From an uncultured bacterium (GTDB lineage Bacteria; Spirochaetota; Spirochaetia; Sphaerochaetales; Sphaerochaetaceae): a stretch of DNA of 23,177 nucleotides. Made by a program: the position numbers and the translations under genes. The stretch covers positions 1 to 23,177 of the forward strand of contig CAJMOS010000038.1 in assembly GCA_905215015.1 (NCBI GenBank). The letters run 5' to 3'. Below are positions 1-7,296 of this stretch, in pieces. Below the pieces are notes generated by a model. It was not told the origin of the DNA and did no database searches. It worked only from the letters and a program-made list of their open reading frames with translations. The stretch's first letter is position 1. Every line of letters starts with the position of its first letter.

Positions 1-1
1 C

Positions 2-412
2 GAGGACATCAGGGAGGGAAGCGCCTCCTTCTCCTTGGTGATGTTCGACATCAACCACCTGAAACTGATCAACGACACCTGTGGCCACGCCAAGGGCGAT
101 GCCGCGATCAAGGCCACGTTCCGGGCTGCCCGGGAAATCTTCCCCAACAGCCTGATTTTCCGTATCGGCGGTGACGAGTTCGTCGTGCTGGTGTCCGGGG
201 ACGAACAGGAGCAATTGGCCTGGAAGCTCAAGCTCTTGGACCGCTACCATGCCTGTCGTGACGAGGACTCGCCGGAACCCTGGAACCAGGTCTCCCTTTC
301 CTATGGGGTGGCGACTTGGCGGAAGGGACAGGACTACAGCTATACCGAGGTCTTCGAGCGGGCCGACCGGGCGATGTACCAGCACAAGGCAAGCCTGGGG
401 TGCCGGGGATAG
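2..412 (+). CDS. GGDEF-domain diguanylate cyclase, C-terminal part (5' end outside window)
   Basis: The frame is open from the window edge, so only the last 136 residues are seen. They form most of a GGDEF domain, which makes cyclic di-GMP from two GTP. The substrate-binding stretch FDINHLKLIND is near residue 15, the active-site loop RIGGDEF is at about 54-60, and the closing helix with ADRAMYQHK is near the end. The five-residues-upstream RxxD inhibitory I-site is absent; FPNS occupies it. The gene ends in TAG. It closely resembles the GGDEF domains encoded at 5653-7296 and 7293-8945, so the missing N-terminus may also be a membrane sensor, but that cannot be seen. Confidence 0.93.
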   Translation, partial: EDIREGSASFSLVMFDINHLKLINDTCGHAKGDAAIKATFRAAREIFPNSLIFRIGGDEFVVLVSGDEQEQLAWKLKLLDRYHACRDEDSPEPWNQVSLSYGVATWRKGQDYSYTEVFERADRAMYQHKASLGCRG

Positions 413-461
413 GGTCTGGAACAATTGTCCTTTCTCGCGTATGGTAGGACAGGGGGACATC

Positions 462-1259
462 GTGATCGATATCAACGCGAAGAAGGGATTCATCTGCGAT
501 ATGGATGGAGTCATCTACCACGGCAACCGCATCCTTGCAGGGGTTGACCGGTTCATCCATTGGCTCAAGGAAAGCGACAAGCAATACCTGTTTCTGACCA
601 ACAACAGCAGCTACACCCCCCGGGAGCTCCAGCAAAAGCTTGCCCGCATGGGGCTTGATGTCGGGCAGGAGCATTTCTACACCAGCGCCTTGGCCACGGC
701 AGCCTTCCTGAAGGAACAGGCACCCGGCTGCTCGGTCTACGTGATCGGCGAGGCCGGACTTCTGAACGCGCTGTACGATGTCGGGATCACGATGAACGAC
801 GTCAACCCCGACTATGTGGTGGTTGGCGAGGGAAGGGGCTATTCCCTGGACACCATCACCAAGGCCACCAACCTGGTGCTGCATGGCGCCAAGCTGATCG
901 GCGCCAACAGCGACGTCTCCGGCCCGATCGAGGATGGGATCGCTCCCGCGTGCCGCGCCTTGGTCGCGCCAATCGAGATGGCGACCGGGGTGAAGGCCTA
1001 CTTCTGCGGGAAACCCAACCCGCTGATGATGCGGACCGGCCTGCGGATCCTTGGCTGCCACTCCGGCGAGGCTGTCATGGTAGGTGACCGGATGGACACC
1101 GACGTGATCAGCGGCCTGGAATGCGGCATGTCCACCATCCTGGTCCTCAGCGGCATCTCCACCCGGGAGACGCTGAAGGAATACGCCTATCGCCCTAGCC
1201 TGGTGCTGGATGGCGTGGGCGATATCGTCGATGTGGCCCGGAAGGCGGCCGGATCCTGA
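462..1259 (+). CDS. HAD-superfamily subfamily IIA (NagD-like) sugar/nucleotide phosphatase
   Basis: A 265-residue HAD-IIA hydrolase that probably dephosphorylates a small phosphorylated metabolite in the cytoplasm. Motif I is FICDMDGV with nucleophile Asp13 and acid/base Asp15. Motif II is LTNNSS, motif III contains the Lys of CGKPNP, and motif IV is VGDRMDTDV, in the usual order with the C2-type cap between motifs II and III. The GTG start at 462 was chosen because AGGGGG lies 5 nt before it; the in-frame ATG at 441 has no ribosome site. The stop overlaps the next start (TGATG), suggesting translational coupling. Substrate is unknown; NagD, AraL and phosphoglycolate phosphatase share this architecture. 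Confidence 0.9.
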   Translation: MIDINAKKGFICDMDGVIYHGNRILAGVDRFIHWLKESDKQYLFLTNNSSYTPRELQQKLARMGLDVGQEHFYTSALATAAFLKEQAPGCSVYVIGEAGLLNALYDVGITMNDVNPDYVVVGEGRGYSLDTITKATNLVLHGAKLIGANSDVSGPIEDGIAPACRALVAPIEMATGVKAYFCGKPNPLMMRTGLRILGCHSGEAVMVGDRMDTDVISGLECGMSTILVLSGISTRETLKEYAYRPSLVLDGVGDIVDVARKAAGS

Positions 1260-1504
1260 TGCCGATGGAGATACCGCGTCTGGTCCATGTCTGGCCGATC
1301 AAAGGGTACCGGTTGCTGTTGGAGTATGAAGGACAGGTGAAGCGTGTCTTCGATGCCTCGTACCTGATCAAGGACTATTGGCACAACGAGCGGAAGGAAT
1401 CGGAGTATTTCGAAACGGTGCACCTTTCGGGAGACGGCATCGCATGGGCTGGCGGCCAGAACGTCGAGGCTGACGAGCTGTGGGACGCCAGCAAGGAGGT
1501 CTGA
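1259..1504 (+). CDS. DUF2442 family small protein
   Basis: An 81-residue protein matching the DUF2442 pattern: a central strand pair (GYRLLLEYEGQVKRVFD), a middle FETVHLS segment, and a closing motif GIAWAGGQNVEADELWD with the typical Trp and 'ad-LW' ending. Its function is unknown. DUF2442 proteins are often found next to DUF4160 in toxin-antitoxin-like pairs, but no such partner is here. It overlaps both the upstream phosphatase and the downstream oxidoreductase by one base (TGATG at each junction), so it is translated as part of the metabolic operon. Family assignment rests on remembered sequence pattern. Confidence 0.75.
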   Translation: MPMEIPRLVHVWPIKGYRLLLEYEGQVKRVFDASYLIKDYWHNERKESEYFETVHLSGDGIAWAGGQNVEADELWDASKEV

Positions 1505-2478
1505 TGCGTATCGGTATCATCGGTTGCGGACATATCGCCGAGAAGATGTCCCGGACGGTCCACATGGCCGGCCACACGCTGTATGCGGTGGCTTCCCGCT
1601 CCCAGGAAAAGGCTGACCGCTTTGCGAGCCGGTTCGAGGCGGAGCATGCCTACGGCTCGTATGAGCGGCTTGCCGAGGATCCCCATGTCGACCTGGTCTA
1701 TGTCGCCGTGCCCCATAGCTTCCATGCCCAGGTGGCCGGCATGTGCCTGGACCATGGAAGGCATGTGCTGGTCGAGAAGGCCTTCACCAGCAACGCGAGC
1801 GAGGCCGAAGCGCTGGTCCGGAAGGCGGAACGGCAGGGAACCCTGCTTGCAGAGGCCATCTGGACACGCTACGAGCCCATCCGAGGCCGTATCGACCAGG
1901 CCGTCAAAGGCGGAGAGATCGGACAGGTCTGCCATGCCGAGGCGACCTACTTCGCCTATCTGGCGCGGAAGCCCCGCCTGGTCGAGCCGTCGCTGGCCGG
2001 CGGCAGCCTGCTGGATATCGGCATCTATGCCCTGAACTTCCTGTTGATGAACCTGAAGGGGGAGGTGACGGAAATCCAGAGCATGGCCAGGCTTTCCGAC
2101 AAGGGCGTCGACGAGCTTTCCAGCACCTCGCTCCGCTTCTCTTCCGGCGCGATCGGGTCGATGCAGACGGGCTATACCGCCGTCAGCGACCGGAGCTGCC
2201 AGATTGCCGGCAGCGACGGATGGATCTGGGTGGACAATGTCAACAACCCCCAGAGCGTCAAGGTCTACGACCGGGACCGGAAGTATGTGCGGGACATCCC
2301 TGTCCCGCCCCAGATGACCGGATTCGAATATGAACTCGACTCCTGCTGCGCGGCAATCAGGGAAGGGCGGACCGAGTGCCCGGAGATGCCTCACTCGGAA
2401 ATCCTCCGGGTGATGAGGTTGATGGACGCGATGCGCGCGCAGTGGGGCATGAAATACCCTTGGGAACAAAACACATAA
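1504..2478 (+). CDS. Gfo/Idh/MocA family NAD(P)-dependent oxidoreductase
   Basis: A 324-residue oxidoreductase. The N-terminal Rossmann fold starts with GIIGCGHIAEK. The family EKP motif reads EKAF, with Lys92 in the catalytic position. The C-terminal domain has GGSLLDIGIYALNF, where Tyr stands in the place of the usual His; this form is typical of the dihydrodiol, xylose and glucose-fructose oxidoreductase branch. The start at 1504 is preceded by AAGGAGGT, and the GTG/ATG options upstream (from 1480) lie inside the DUF2442 gene. It overlaps that gene by one base and is followed 12 bases later by another dehydrogenase. A cyclic polyol or sugar substrate is likely for the family but is not shown here. 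Confidence 0.9.
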   Translation: MRIGIIGCGHIAEKMSRTVHMAGHTLYAVASRSQEKADRFASRFEAEHAYGSYERLAEDPHVDLVYVAVPHSFHAQVAGMCLDHGRHVLVEKAFTSNASEAEALVRKAERQGTLLAEAIWTRYEPIRGRIDQAVKGGEIGQVCHAEATYFAYLARKPRLVEPSLAGGSLLDIGIYALNFLLMNLKGEVTEIQSMARLSDKGVDELSSTSLRFSSGAIGSMQTGYTAVSDRSCQIAGSDGWIWVDNVNNPQSVKVYDRDRKYVRDIPVPPQMTGFEYELDSCCAAIREGRTECPEMPHSEILRVMRLMDAMRAQWGMKYPWEQNT

Positions 2479-2490
2479 GGAAGGAGAGAC

Positions 2491-3282
2491 ATGCGTACAT
2501 TCTGCATCATGGGTTGCGGCCATCTGGGGACGATTGTCGCCAACGCCTACAAGCAGGGGCTGCTTGAGGGGTACCGGCTCGTCGGAGCCTTCTCCCGGGA
2601 TATCCGGGATGCCAGGGCGCTCGTCGAGGGGACGGGAGCCGAGGCTGTCGCCAGCATCGATGAGTTGCTTTTCCTGCGGCCCGACTATCTAGTCGAGACG
2701 GCCTCGATCGCCCTTTTGAAGGAAGCCGCGCCCAAGGCGTTGCGGCAGGGAACCAGCGTCGTGCCCCTCTCGATTGGCGCCTTCGCGGACGAGGACTTTA
2801 AAATCCAGTGCATCCAGGAGGCGCTGGCCCATGGCTCGAAGATCCATATTCCCCACGGTGCCGTGGGTGGCTTCGACGTGCTGCGGACCATTACCTTGAT
2901 GGGACAGGCCCAAGACACCAAGGTCGAGGCGGGCATCCATACCCGCAAGGGGCCGGAGTCGCTCAAAGGTACCCCGCTGTACTCGGACAAGCTGGAGCAA
3001 GGGGAGCGGCAGGTCTTCCATGGCACCACCGCCGAGGCAATCAGGTTGTTGCCGACCAAGGTCAACGTCGCGGTGGCGACCGCCCTTGCCACCACGGGAC
3101 CGCAGGTGGCAGCCAGCACGATCACCAGTGTCCCGGCCTTCATAGGCGACGACCATGCCGTCACCGCGGAAGGTGAAGGAGTGAAGGCTGTGGTCGATGT
3201 CTATTCTGCGACCAGCGATATCGCCGGCTGGAGCGTCGTCGCCCTGCTGAGGAACCTAGCCGGTCCAATCCAATTCTTCTGA
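2491..3282 (+). CDS. Aspartate dehydrogenase family protein (NadX-like)
   Basis: A 263-residue protein of the aspartate dehydrogenase (DUF108) family, which oxidises L-aspartate to iminoaspartate with NAD(P), or runs the reductive amination in reverse. Visible marks are MGCGHLG (nucleotide binding), IPHGAVGGFDVLR at 120-132, the THRK-like segment IHTRKGPESL, KVNVAVATALA, and a His222 that lines up with the family's catalytic His. AAGGAG lies 6 nt before the ATG. No nadA, nadC or quinolinate genes are nearby, so a role in NAD synthesis is not supported by context. The end (YSATSDIAGWSVVALLRNL) is slightly atypical but recognisable. Confidence 0.82.
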   Translation: MRTFCIMGCGHLGTIVANAYKQGLLEGYRLVGAFSRDIRDARALVEGTGAEAVASIDELLFLRPDYLVETASIALLKEAAPKALRQGTSVVPLSIGAFADEDFKIQCIQEALAHGSKIHIPHGAVGGFDVLRTITLMGQAQDTKVEAGIHTRKGPESLKGTPLYSDKLEQGERQVFHGTTAEAIRLLPTKVNVAVATALATTGPQVAASTITSVPAFIGDDHAVTAEGEGVKAVVDVYSATSDIAGWSVVALLRNLAGPIQFF

Positions 3283-3295
3283 GGAGGCGCGTCAC

Positions 3296-4204
3296 ATGCG
3301 GAAATTCAAGAAACTTGTCGAGGTCGGGCCGGTCGGTCTGACCAGTTGGGCGGAGAAGGAGCTGGAAAGCTATGCGGAGCAGGTTGTCCGCCACGACACC
3401 CTGCCTGCAGATGATGCGGACCTGGTCCGGCGGATCGGTGATGCCGACGCGGTGCTGACCCGGACACTGCCGGTCATCGGGGCGAACGTGCTCTCCGCCG
3501 CCCCCGGCCTGAAATACGTCGGCATGTGCTGCAGCCTCTACTCGAAGGAGAGCGCCAATGTCGATATCGGCTATGCCGAGGCGCATGGCATCACGGTGAC
3601 CGGCATCCGTGACTACGGGGACCACGGCGTGACCGAATATGTGATCTACCAGCTGGTCCGGATCCTCCACGGTTACGATTACCCCCGATGGAAGACGCTT
3701 CCTCTGGAGATTACCGGTCTGAAGGTGGGCTTCGTCGGCATGGGAACCAGCGGTACCATGACGGCACAGGCCCTCCAGATGCTCGGAGCGGAAATCCACT
3801 ACTTCGCGCGCTCGGTGAAGCCGGAGCGGGAGGCGGAAGGAATGCGTTTCCAGCCCTTGGACGAGTTGCTTGCCTGGTGCGACGTGGTGGTCACCTGCCT
3901 GAACAAGAACGTGATCTTGCTCCATGAGAAGCAGTTCGAGGCGCTGGGAGAGGGGAAGATCATGTGCAACACCGCGATTGGTCCCGCCTCGGACATGGAT
4001 GCCCTCAAGCGCTGGATCGACAATCCCAAAAACATTTTCTGCAGCGACACCAAAGGCGGCATCGGCCCCATCGCCGACCTGGTGATGGGAAGGCAGAATG
4101 TCATCTGCCCCGATGCTTCGGCCGGCATGACCAGCCAGGCCTACGACCTGTTGAGCCGCAAGGTGCTGGACAACATCAAGGCGTTCCTGGGGCAAGGCGC
4201 TTGA
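3296..4204 (+). CDS. D-isomer-specific 2-hydroxyacid dehydrogenase-like protein
   Basis: A 302-residue protein with the fold order of this family: N-terminal catalytic half, inserted Rossmann domain with VGFVGMGTSG at about 145-153, then the C-terminal segment. The catalytic signatures are altered. The usual Asn-x-x-Arg-Gly site reads NTAIG, with Ile228 in place of Arg, and the Pro-His site near the C-terminus reads CPDASAGMT, with no His. It may use a different chemistry or only bind NAD(P)H. GAGGAGG lies 8 nt before the ATG, 13 bases after the aspartate dehydrogenase stop, so it closes the operon. The family call is safe; the reaction is not known. Confidence 0.82.
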   Translation: MRKFKKLVEVGPVGLTSWAEKELESYAEQVVRHDTLPADDADLVRRIGDADAVLTRTLPVIGANVLSAAPGLKYVGMCCSLYSKESANVDIGYAEAHGITVTGIRDYGDHGVTEYVIYQLVRILHGYDYPRWKTLPLEITGLKVGFVGMGTSGTMTAQALQMLGAEIHYFARSVKPEREAEGMRFQPLDELLAWCDVVVTCLNKNVILLHEKQFEALGEGKIMCNTAIGPASDMDALKRWIDNPKNIFCSDTKGGIGPIADLVMGRQNVICPDASAGMTSQAYDLLSRKVLDNIKAFLGQGA

Positions 4205-4232
4205 TGGAGAAAAAGAGTACTGGCGGATTGCG

Positions 4233-4241
4233 TGATATACT
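4233..4241 (+). promoter_or_regulatory. Extended -10 promoter for fliB (leaderless arrangement)
   Basis: TGATATACT is an extended -10 element (TGn plus TATACT). Its last base is 6 nt before the fliB ATG, placing the expected +1 on the A of the start codon. No Shine-Dalgarno sequence and no clear -35 box are visible. Confidence 0.6.
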
Positions 4242-4247
4242 TTCCCC

Positions 4248-5162
4248 ATGCGCGTTGTCTACCCCTCCGTTTTCACCGATTTCTCCTGCCTGGCGGGTGA
4301 TTGCCCCCTGACTTGCTGTATCGGCTGGTCGATCGATATCGACGAGGAAAGCCTGAAACGGTATCAAAGCCTTGCCGGAACGGCAGGGGAGATGGTCCGC
4401 GGCCATCTGGTCAAGGATGAGGGGGCCTACTCCTTCACCGTCACTTCCGAAGGCCGTTGCTGGTTCCTTGGCAGGGACGGCCTGTGCCGCATGCAAAAGG
4501 AGCTTGGGGAGGATGCGCTGTGCGAGACCTGCCGTTTCTTTCCCCGTATCTCCTGGAATGCGGGCAGCTACCTGCAGTTCTCGATGGACCTTGCCTGTCC
4601 CGAGGCCTGCCGCATGGCATTCACCCGTCCGCTTGCCTTTCTGGAGGACGAGCAGGAGGGCGAGACGCCCCTCCACCGGGAGGAAACAAGGGAATTGTCT
4701 GCAGTCCTTGAGCGCCGTGGACGGCTGGTTGCCGCCTTGCGGAGGCCCTCGACGGTACGACGCATCGTCACCGATGGAAAGGAGGATGCGCGTCTTGCCG
4801 GCATCGTCGCGGATTGCACCAGGAAAAGCCGCGTGGACTTCCTGACCCCGGCGAGGGTCCGCCAGCTCCATCGGATATCCGCTTCCTATTGGCAGAGCCA
4901 CGAGGAGCAACTGGAGCCTTGGTTCGCCACACTGGGGTCGCTGTTGCTCTTCCGCTATGGATGCATGGCCTGGTATGGAACGCCGTGGGGCCGGATTGTC
5001 CGTTTTGTCCGGCGGGCGATGCGGATGACCTACCTGCTTTTGCTCCATCAGATGCGGGATGCCGAGGTGCTGGATGTGGACGCGATGGTGGCCGCAAGCG
5101 TGCTGTTCGCCCGCAGGATCGAGCACGTGGAGAAGAACCTGCAGCTTTTGATTACCGGATGA
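4248..5162 (+). CDS. fliB: FliB-type (flagellin) lysine-N-methylase family protein
   Basis: A 304-residue protein with the cysteine signature of the FliB family. A DCPLTCCIGW cluster (Cys14, 19, 23, 24) is followed by Cys71, Cys80 and the LCETCRFFPR pair (Cys92, Cys95), then Cys117 and Cys121. FliB methylates lysines of flagellin in Salmonella; most relatives in other phyla have no proven substrate, and no flagellar gene is present here. The protein is somewhat shorter than the usual 370-410 residues. ATG 4248 is the only possible start before the conserved cluster. It has no ribosome site and sits right after an extended -10 box, separated by 43 bases from the upstream operon. Confidence 0.8.
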   Translation: MRVVYPSVFTDFSCLAGDCPLTCCIGWSIDIDEESLKRYQSLAGTAGEMVRGHLVKDEGAYSFTVTSEGRCWFLGRDGLCRMQKELGEDALCETCRFFPRISWNAGSYLQFSMDLACPEACRMAFTRPLAFLEDEQEGETPLHREETRELSAVLERRGRLVAALRRPSTVRRIVTDGKEDARLAGIVADCTRKSRVDFLTPARVRQLHRISASYWQSHEEQLEPWFATLGSLLLFRYGCMAWYGTPWGRIVRFVRRAMRMTYLLLLHQMRDAEVLDVDAMVAASVLFARRIEHVEKNLQLLITG

Positions 5163-5170
5163 TACGAAGA

Positions 5171-5188
5171 GGACTCCTTGCGGAGCCC
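5171..5188. terminator. Weak hairpin between convergent genes
   Basis: GGACTCC and GGAGCCC pair around a TTGC loop with one wobble or mismatch, between the stops of fliB (5162) and the minus-strand gene ending at 5214. There is no strong T-tract, so termination is only plausible. Confidence 0.35.
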
Positions 5189-5213
5189 CCTTCAGTAGGT
5201 GGTCTTTGGAATG

Positions 5214-5603
5214 TCACGTGTTGGCGAGAGAAGCGAAAATCGCCCTGCTTCCGACAAACTTCCGGTCCCGATAGAGCAGGGTGGGGCAACGCTTGATGCC
5301 GTAGAGGCTGCGGCCCTCGGGATAGACGGTCAGATTGACGATCCTCGGGTTTTTGCCGTTGTACTGCAAGGCCGACTGCTCGAGCATGCCAGCGTGGTTG
5401 CCGTCCACGAAAAGGATCCCTTGCCGGAGAGCTTTCTCTTCCTGCATCCTCTGGATGGTCTCTTTCAGCACATCAAATGCGTTGGTGCCGTCCTTTTCGG
5501 ACTGCTTGCACAAGGCAACGGCCAACAGCTGCGCCTTGTTGGTTGACGCGATGGGGTTGCCGTCCGGTTCGTCAAAAGTCTGTCGCATTTCCGCGTTGTC
5601 CAT
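5214..5603 (-). CDS. Hypothetical protein, possible thioredoxin-like fold
   Basis: A 129-residue soluble protein that I do not recognise. The first 60 residues are helical and charged. ILFVDGNHAGM and IVNLTVYPEGRSL look like two strands, and GIKRCPTLLYRDRKFVG at 102-118 resembles the cis-Pro and following strand pair of thioredoxin folds. Only Cys32 and Cys106 are present, with no CxxC. The start at 5603 was chosen for GGGAGGAAG 5-7 nt upstream; the frame extends 11 codons further without a better site. It lies 49 bases after a GGDEF gene on the same strand and may be co-transcribed with it. Its ribosome site can be masked by a hairpin (5611-5644). Confidence 0.65.
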   Translation of the reverse strand: MDNAEMRQTFDEPDGNPIASTNKAQLLAVALCKQSEKDGTNAFDVLKETIQRMQEEKALRQGILFVDGNHAGMLEQSALQYNGKNPRIVNLTVYPEGRSLYGIKRCPTLLYRDRKFVGSRAIFASLANT

Positions 5604-5610
5604 GGAACTT

Positions 5611-5644
5611 CCTCCCGTCCCTACAGAAGCAAACATCCGGGAGG
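5611..5644 (-). promoter_or_regulatory. Possible ribosome-site-masking hairpin in leader of the 129-aa gene
   Basis: In the minus-strand RNA, CCUCCCG (from 5644-5638) is perfectly complementary to CGGGAGG (5617-5611), which contains the Shine-Dalgarno sequence of the gene starting at 5603. The loop is 20 nt. The pairing is seen; regulation is inferred. Confidence 0.35.
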
Positions 5645-5652
5645 GAAAAAGG

Positions 5653-7296
5653 TTACCGGGTGATATGGAGCCGTTCCTTCATCGCGTACATGGCCTTCTC
5701 CGCGCGGGCGAAGAGCATTTCGTAGGTGGCATCCTTCCCCGGTTGCAGGTCTGCGATTCCGTAGGAAATCGAGATACGGTCGATAGGTTTTTCCTCTCCT
5801 GCCAGCTTTGCCATGGCGGCATCCATCTGGTCGAGCAGCTGATAGCGGTCCTGCAAGTCGGTTCCCTCGGGGAAGAGGACGAACTCGTCTCCTCCGATGC
5901 GGAAGAGCTCGCTGTTCGGGAAGAAGGAACGGATCAGGTTCGTGGCGGCTTGCAGGTATTTGTCGCCTGCCTCGTGTCCGAAGTTGTCGTTGATCTGTTT
6001 CAGGTGGTTGACGTCGAAGAAGACCACCGAGAAGGATTCGCCCCGGCTGACCATGTCTCTGCGATAGGCCACCTCGCGTTCATAGGCACGCGGGGCACCG
6101 GCTCCGGTCAGCACATCCTGGTAGGTCTGCGCTTCCAGGTAATTCACGTACCCATGCAGCCGTTCCGCCATCTGCTGGATGCTTCGGGTCAGCGCGGCGA
6201 TCTCTGCGCCACCAGTCGCCTCCAGATGCACGTCGAAGTCTCCGACCGCGATACGGGCCGCGGCATTCTGGAGTGCCTCGAGCGGTTTCAACAGCCTTGA
6301 GGCTATGGTCGCGGTGACTGCGAGGAACAAGAAGGTGATGAGCACCATGGTGCAGATGACGAGGAAGGCCATCGTGTCACGCTTCTGGAAGATTTCTTCT
6401 TTCGGGGCGGAGAGTATCAGCACGAGACCGTTGCTCAGCGTGGTGGAGACCAGGAGCTTGTCCACTCCTTTCACCTTGGCGGAGACGGGTCCGGTGACGC
6501 CCATCTGGTTCGGCTTTCCCTTCAGCAGTCTGCGGGCAAGCTCGGGGTTGTCGTCGGAAAGGATGGTTCCGGATTTCATCGACGGGTGATGGATGACCGC
6601 TCCGTCCGCATCGGCAAGGATCGCGTACCCCGTATCATAGACCTTGATGTTCGCCAGCCTCTGGTCGAGCTGCTCGTAATCGGTGTCGATCGCGACGTAT
6701 CCGGCCAGAATCCTGTCGGAGAAGACGGGAACCAGGTAGCTCAGAACGATTTGTTGCTCGTTGGCGCTGTCGGCATGTGGTGCCTGCCAAAGCGGCACTT
6801 GGCCGCTGATGATGTCGCACCAGTCGTCGCTGTCCCGCATGTCGTTGATGTTTTTCGGAACGGCAGGAAAGAACTGCCCGGAGGAAGGGCTTCGTTTCTG
6901 GACGATGCCGTCAACCGCGTCCCTGGACAGGAGGTCCGGGTCGAAATAGATGGCGCACTTCGTGATTTCCGGAGTGGCCGTGATGGTCAGCGTGATCAGC
7001 TCTTCCAGGTTTTCCTGGAGTTCCGCGTAGAACTTCCCGTCCTTCAGCATGCTGTAGGACGGGATGGAATGCGTGACATAATCCGCCAGTGTCTGGGCGG
7101 CTTGTTCGGTCTGGTGGAGCTGGTTCTCGATGGTTTGCCCGATTTCCGAGCAAGTCGAGCTGAGAATCCGCTCCGAGCCACGGTTGACCGAGTTGTTCAG
7201 CTGGGTGCCGGCAATGAAGCCGATGATCGAGGCGGTGGCAAGGATCGTGAGCGCGATCAACAGCTGCAGGGTCCGGGAAAGGGTCCGTTTCCTCAT
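5653..7296 (-). CDS. Membrane diguanylate cyclase with Cache-like sensor, HAMP and GGDEF
   Basis: A 547-residue sensor. An N-terminal membrane anchor at about 10-30 is followed by a roughly 280-residue extracytoplasmic region with Cache-type strands (GYVAIDTDYEQL, GYAILADADGAVIHHP). A second membrane helix at about 310-335, a HAMP linker (LLKPLEALQNAAARIAVGDFDV) and a GGDEF domain complete it, with FFDVNHLKQIND and RIGGDEF (GGDEF at 468-472). The I-site RxxD is replaced by FPNS, so product inhibition of the usual kind is not expected. It should make cyclic di-GMP in response to an outside ligand. The start ATG at 7296 overlaps the upstream GGDEF gene by four bases (ATGA), and no strong ribosome site is present, so translation is likely coupled. 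Confidence 0.93.
   Translation of the reverse strand: MRKRTLSRTLQLLIALTILATASIIGFIAGTQLNNSVNRGSERILSSTCSEIGQTIENQLHQTEQAAQTLADYVTHSIPSYSMLKDGKFYAELQENLEELITLTITATPEITKCAIYFDPDLLSRDAVDGIVQKRSPSSGQFFPAVPKNINDMRDSDDWCDIISGQVPLWQAPHADSANEQQIVLSYLVPVFSDRILAGYVAIDTDYEQLDQRLANIKVYDTGYAILADADGAVIHHPSMKSGTILSDDNPELARRLLKGKPNQMGVTGPVSAKVKGVDKLLVSTTLSNGLVLILSAPKEEIFQKRDTMAFLVICTMVLITFLFLAVTATIASRLLKPLEALQNAAARIAVGDFDVHLEATGGAEIAALTRSIQQMAERLHGYVNYLEAQTYQDVLTGAGAPRAYEREVAYRRDMVSRGESFSVVFFDVNHLKQINDNFGHEAGDKYLQAATNLIRSFFPNSELFRIGGDEFVLFPEGTDLQDRYQLLDQMDAAMAKLAGEEKPIDRISISYGIADLQPGKDATYEMLFARAEKAMYAMKERLHITR

Noticed and set aside
433..452. Short inverted repeat TGTCCT...AGGACA before the HAD gene
   Set aside because: Only 6-bp arms with a 14-nt loop, no T-tract and no promoter context; probably chance.
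1375..2523. A 382-codon minus-strand frame opposite the Gfo/Idh/MocA gene
   Set aside because: Shadow frame: the plus-strand gene has a Rossmann motif, good ribosome site and tight operon spacing.
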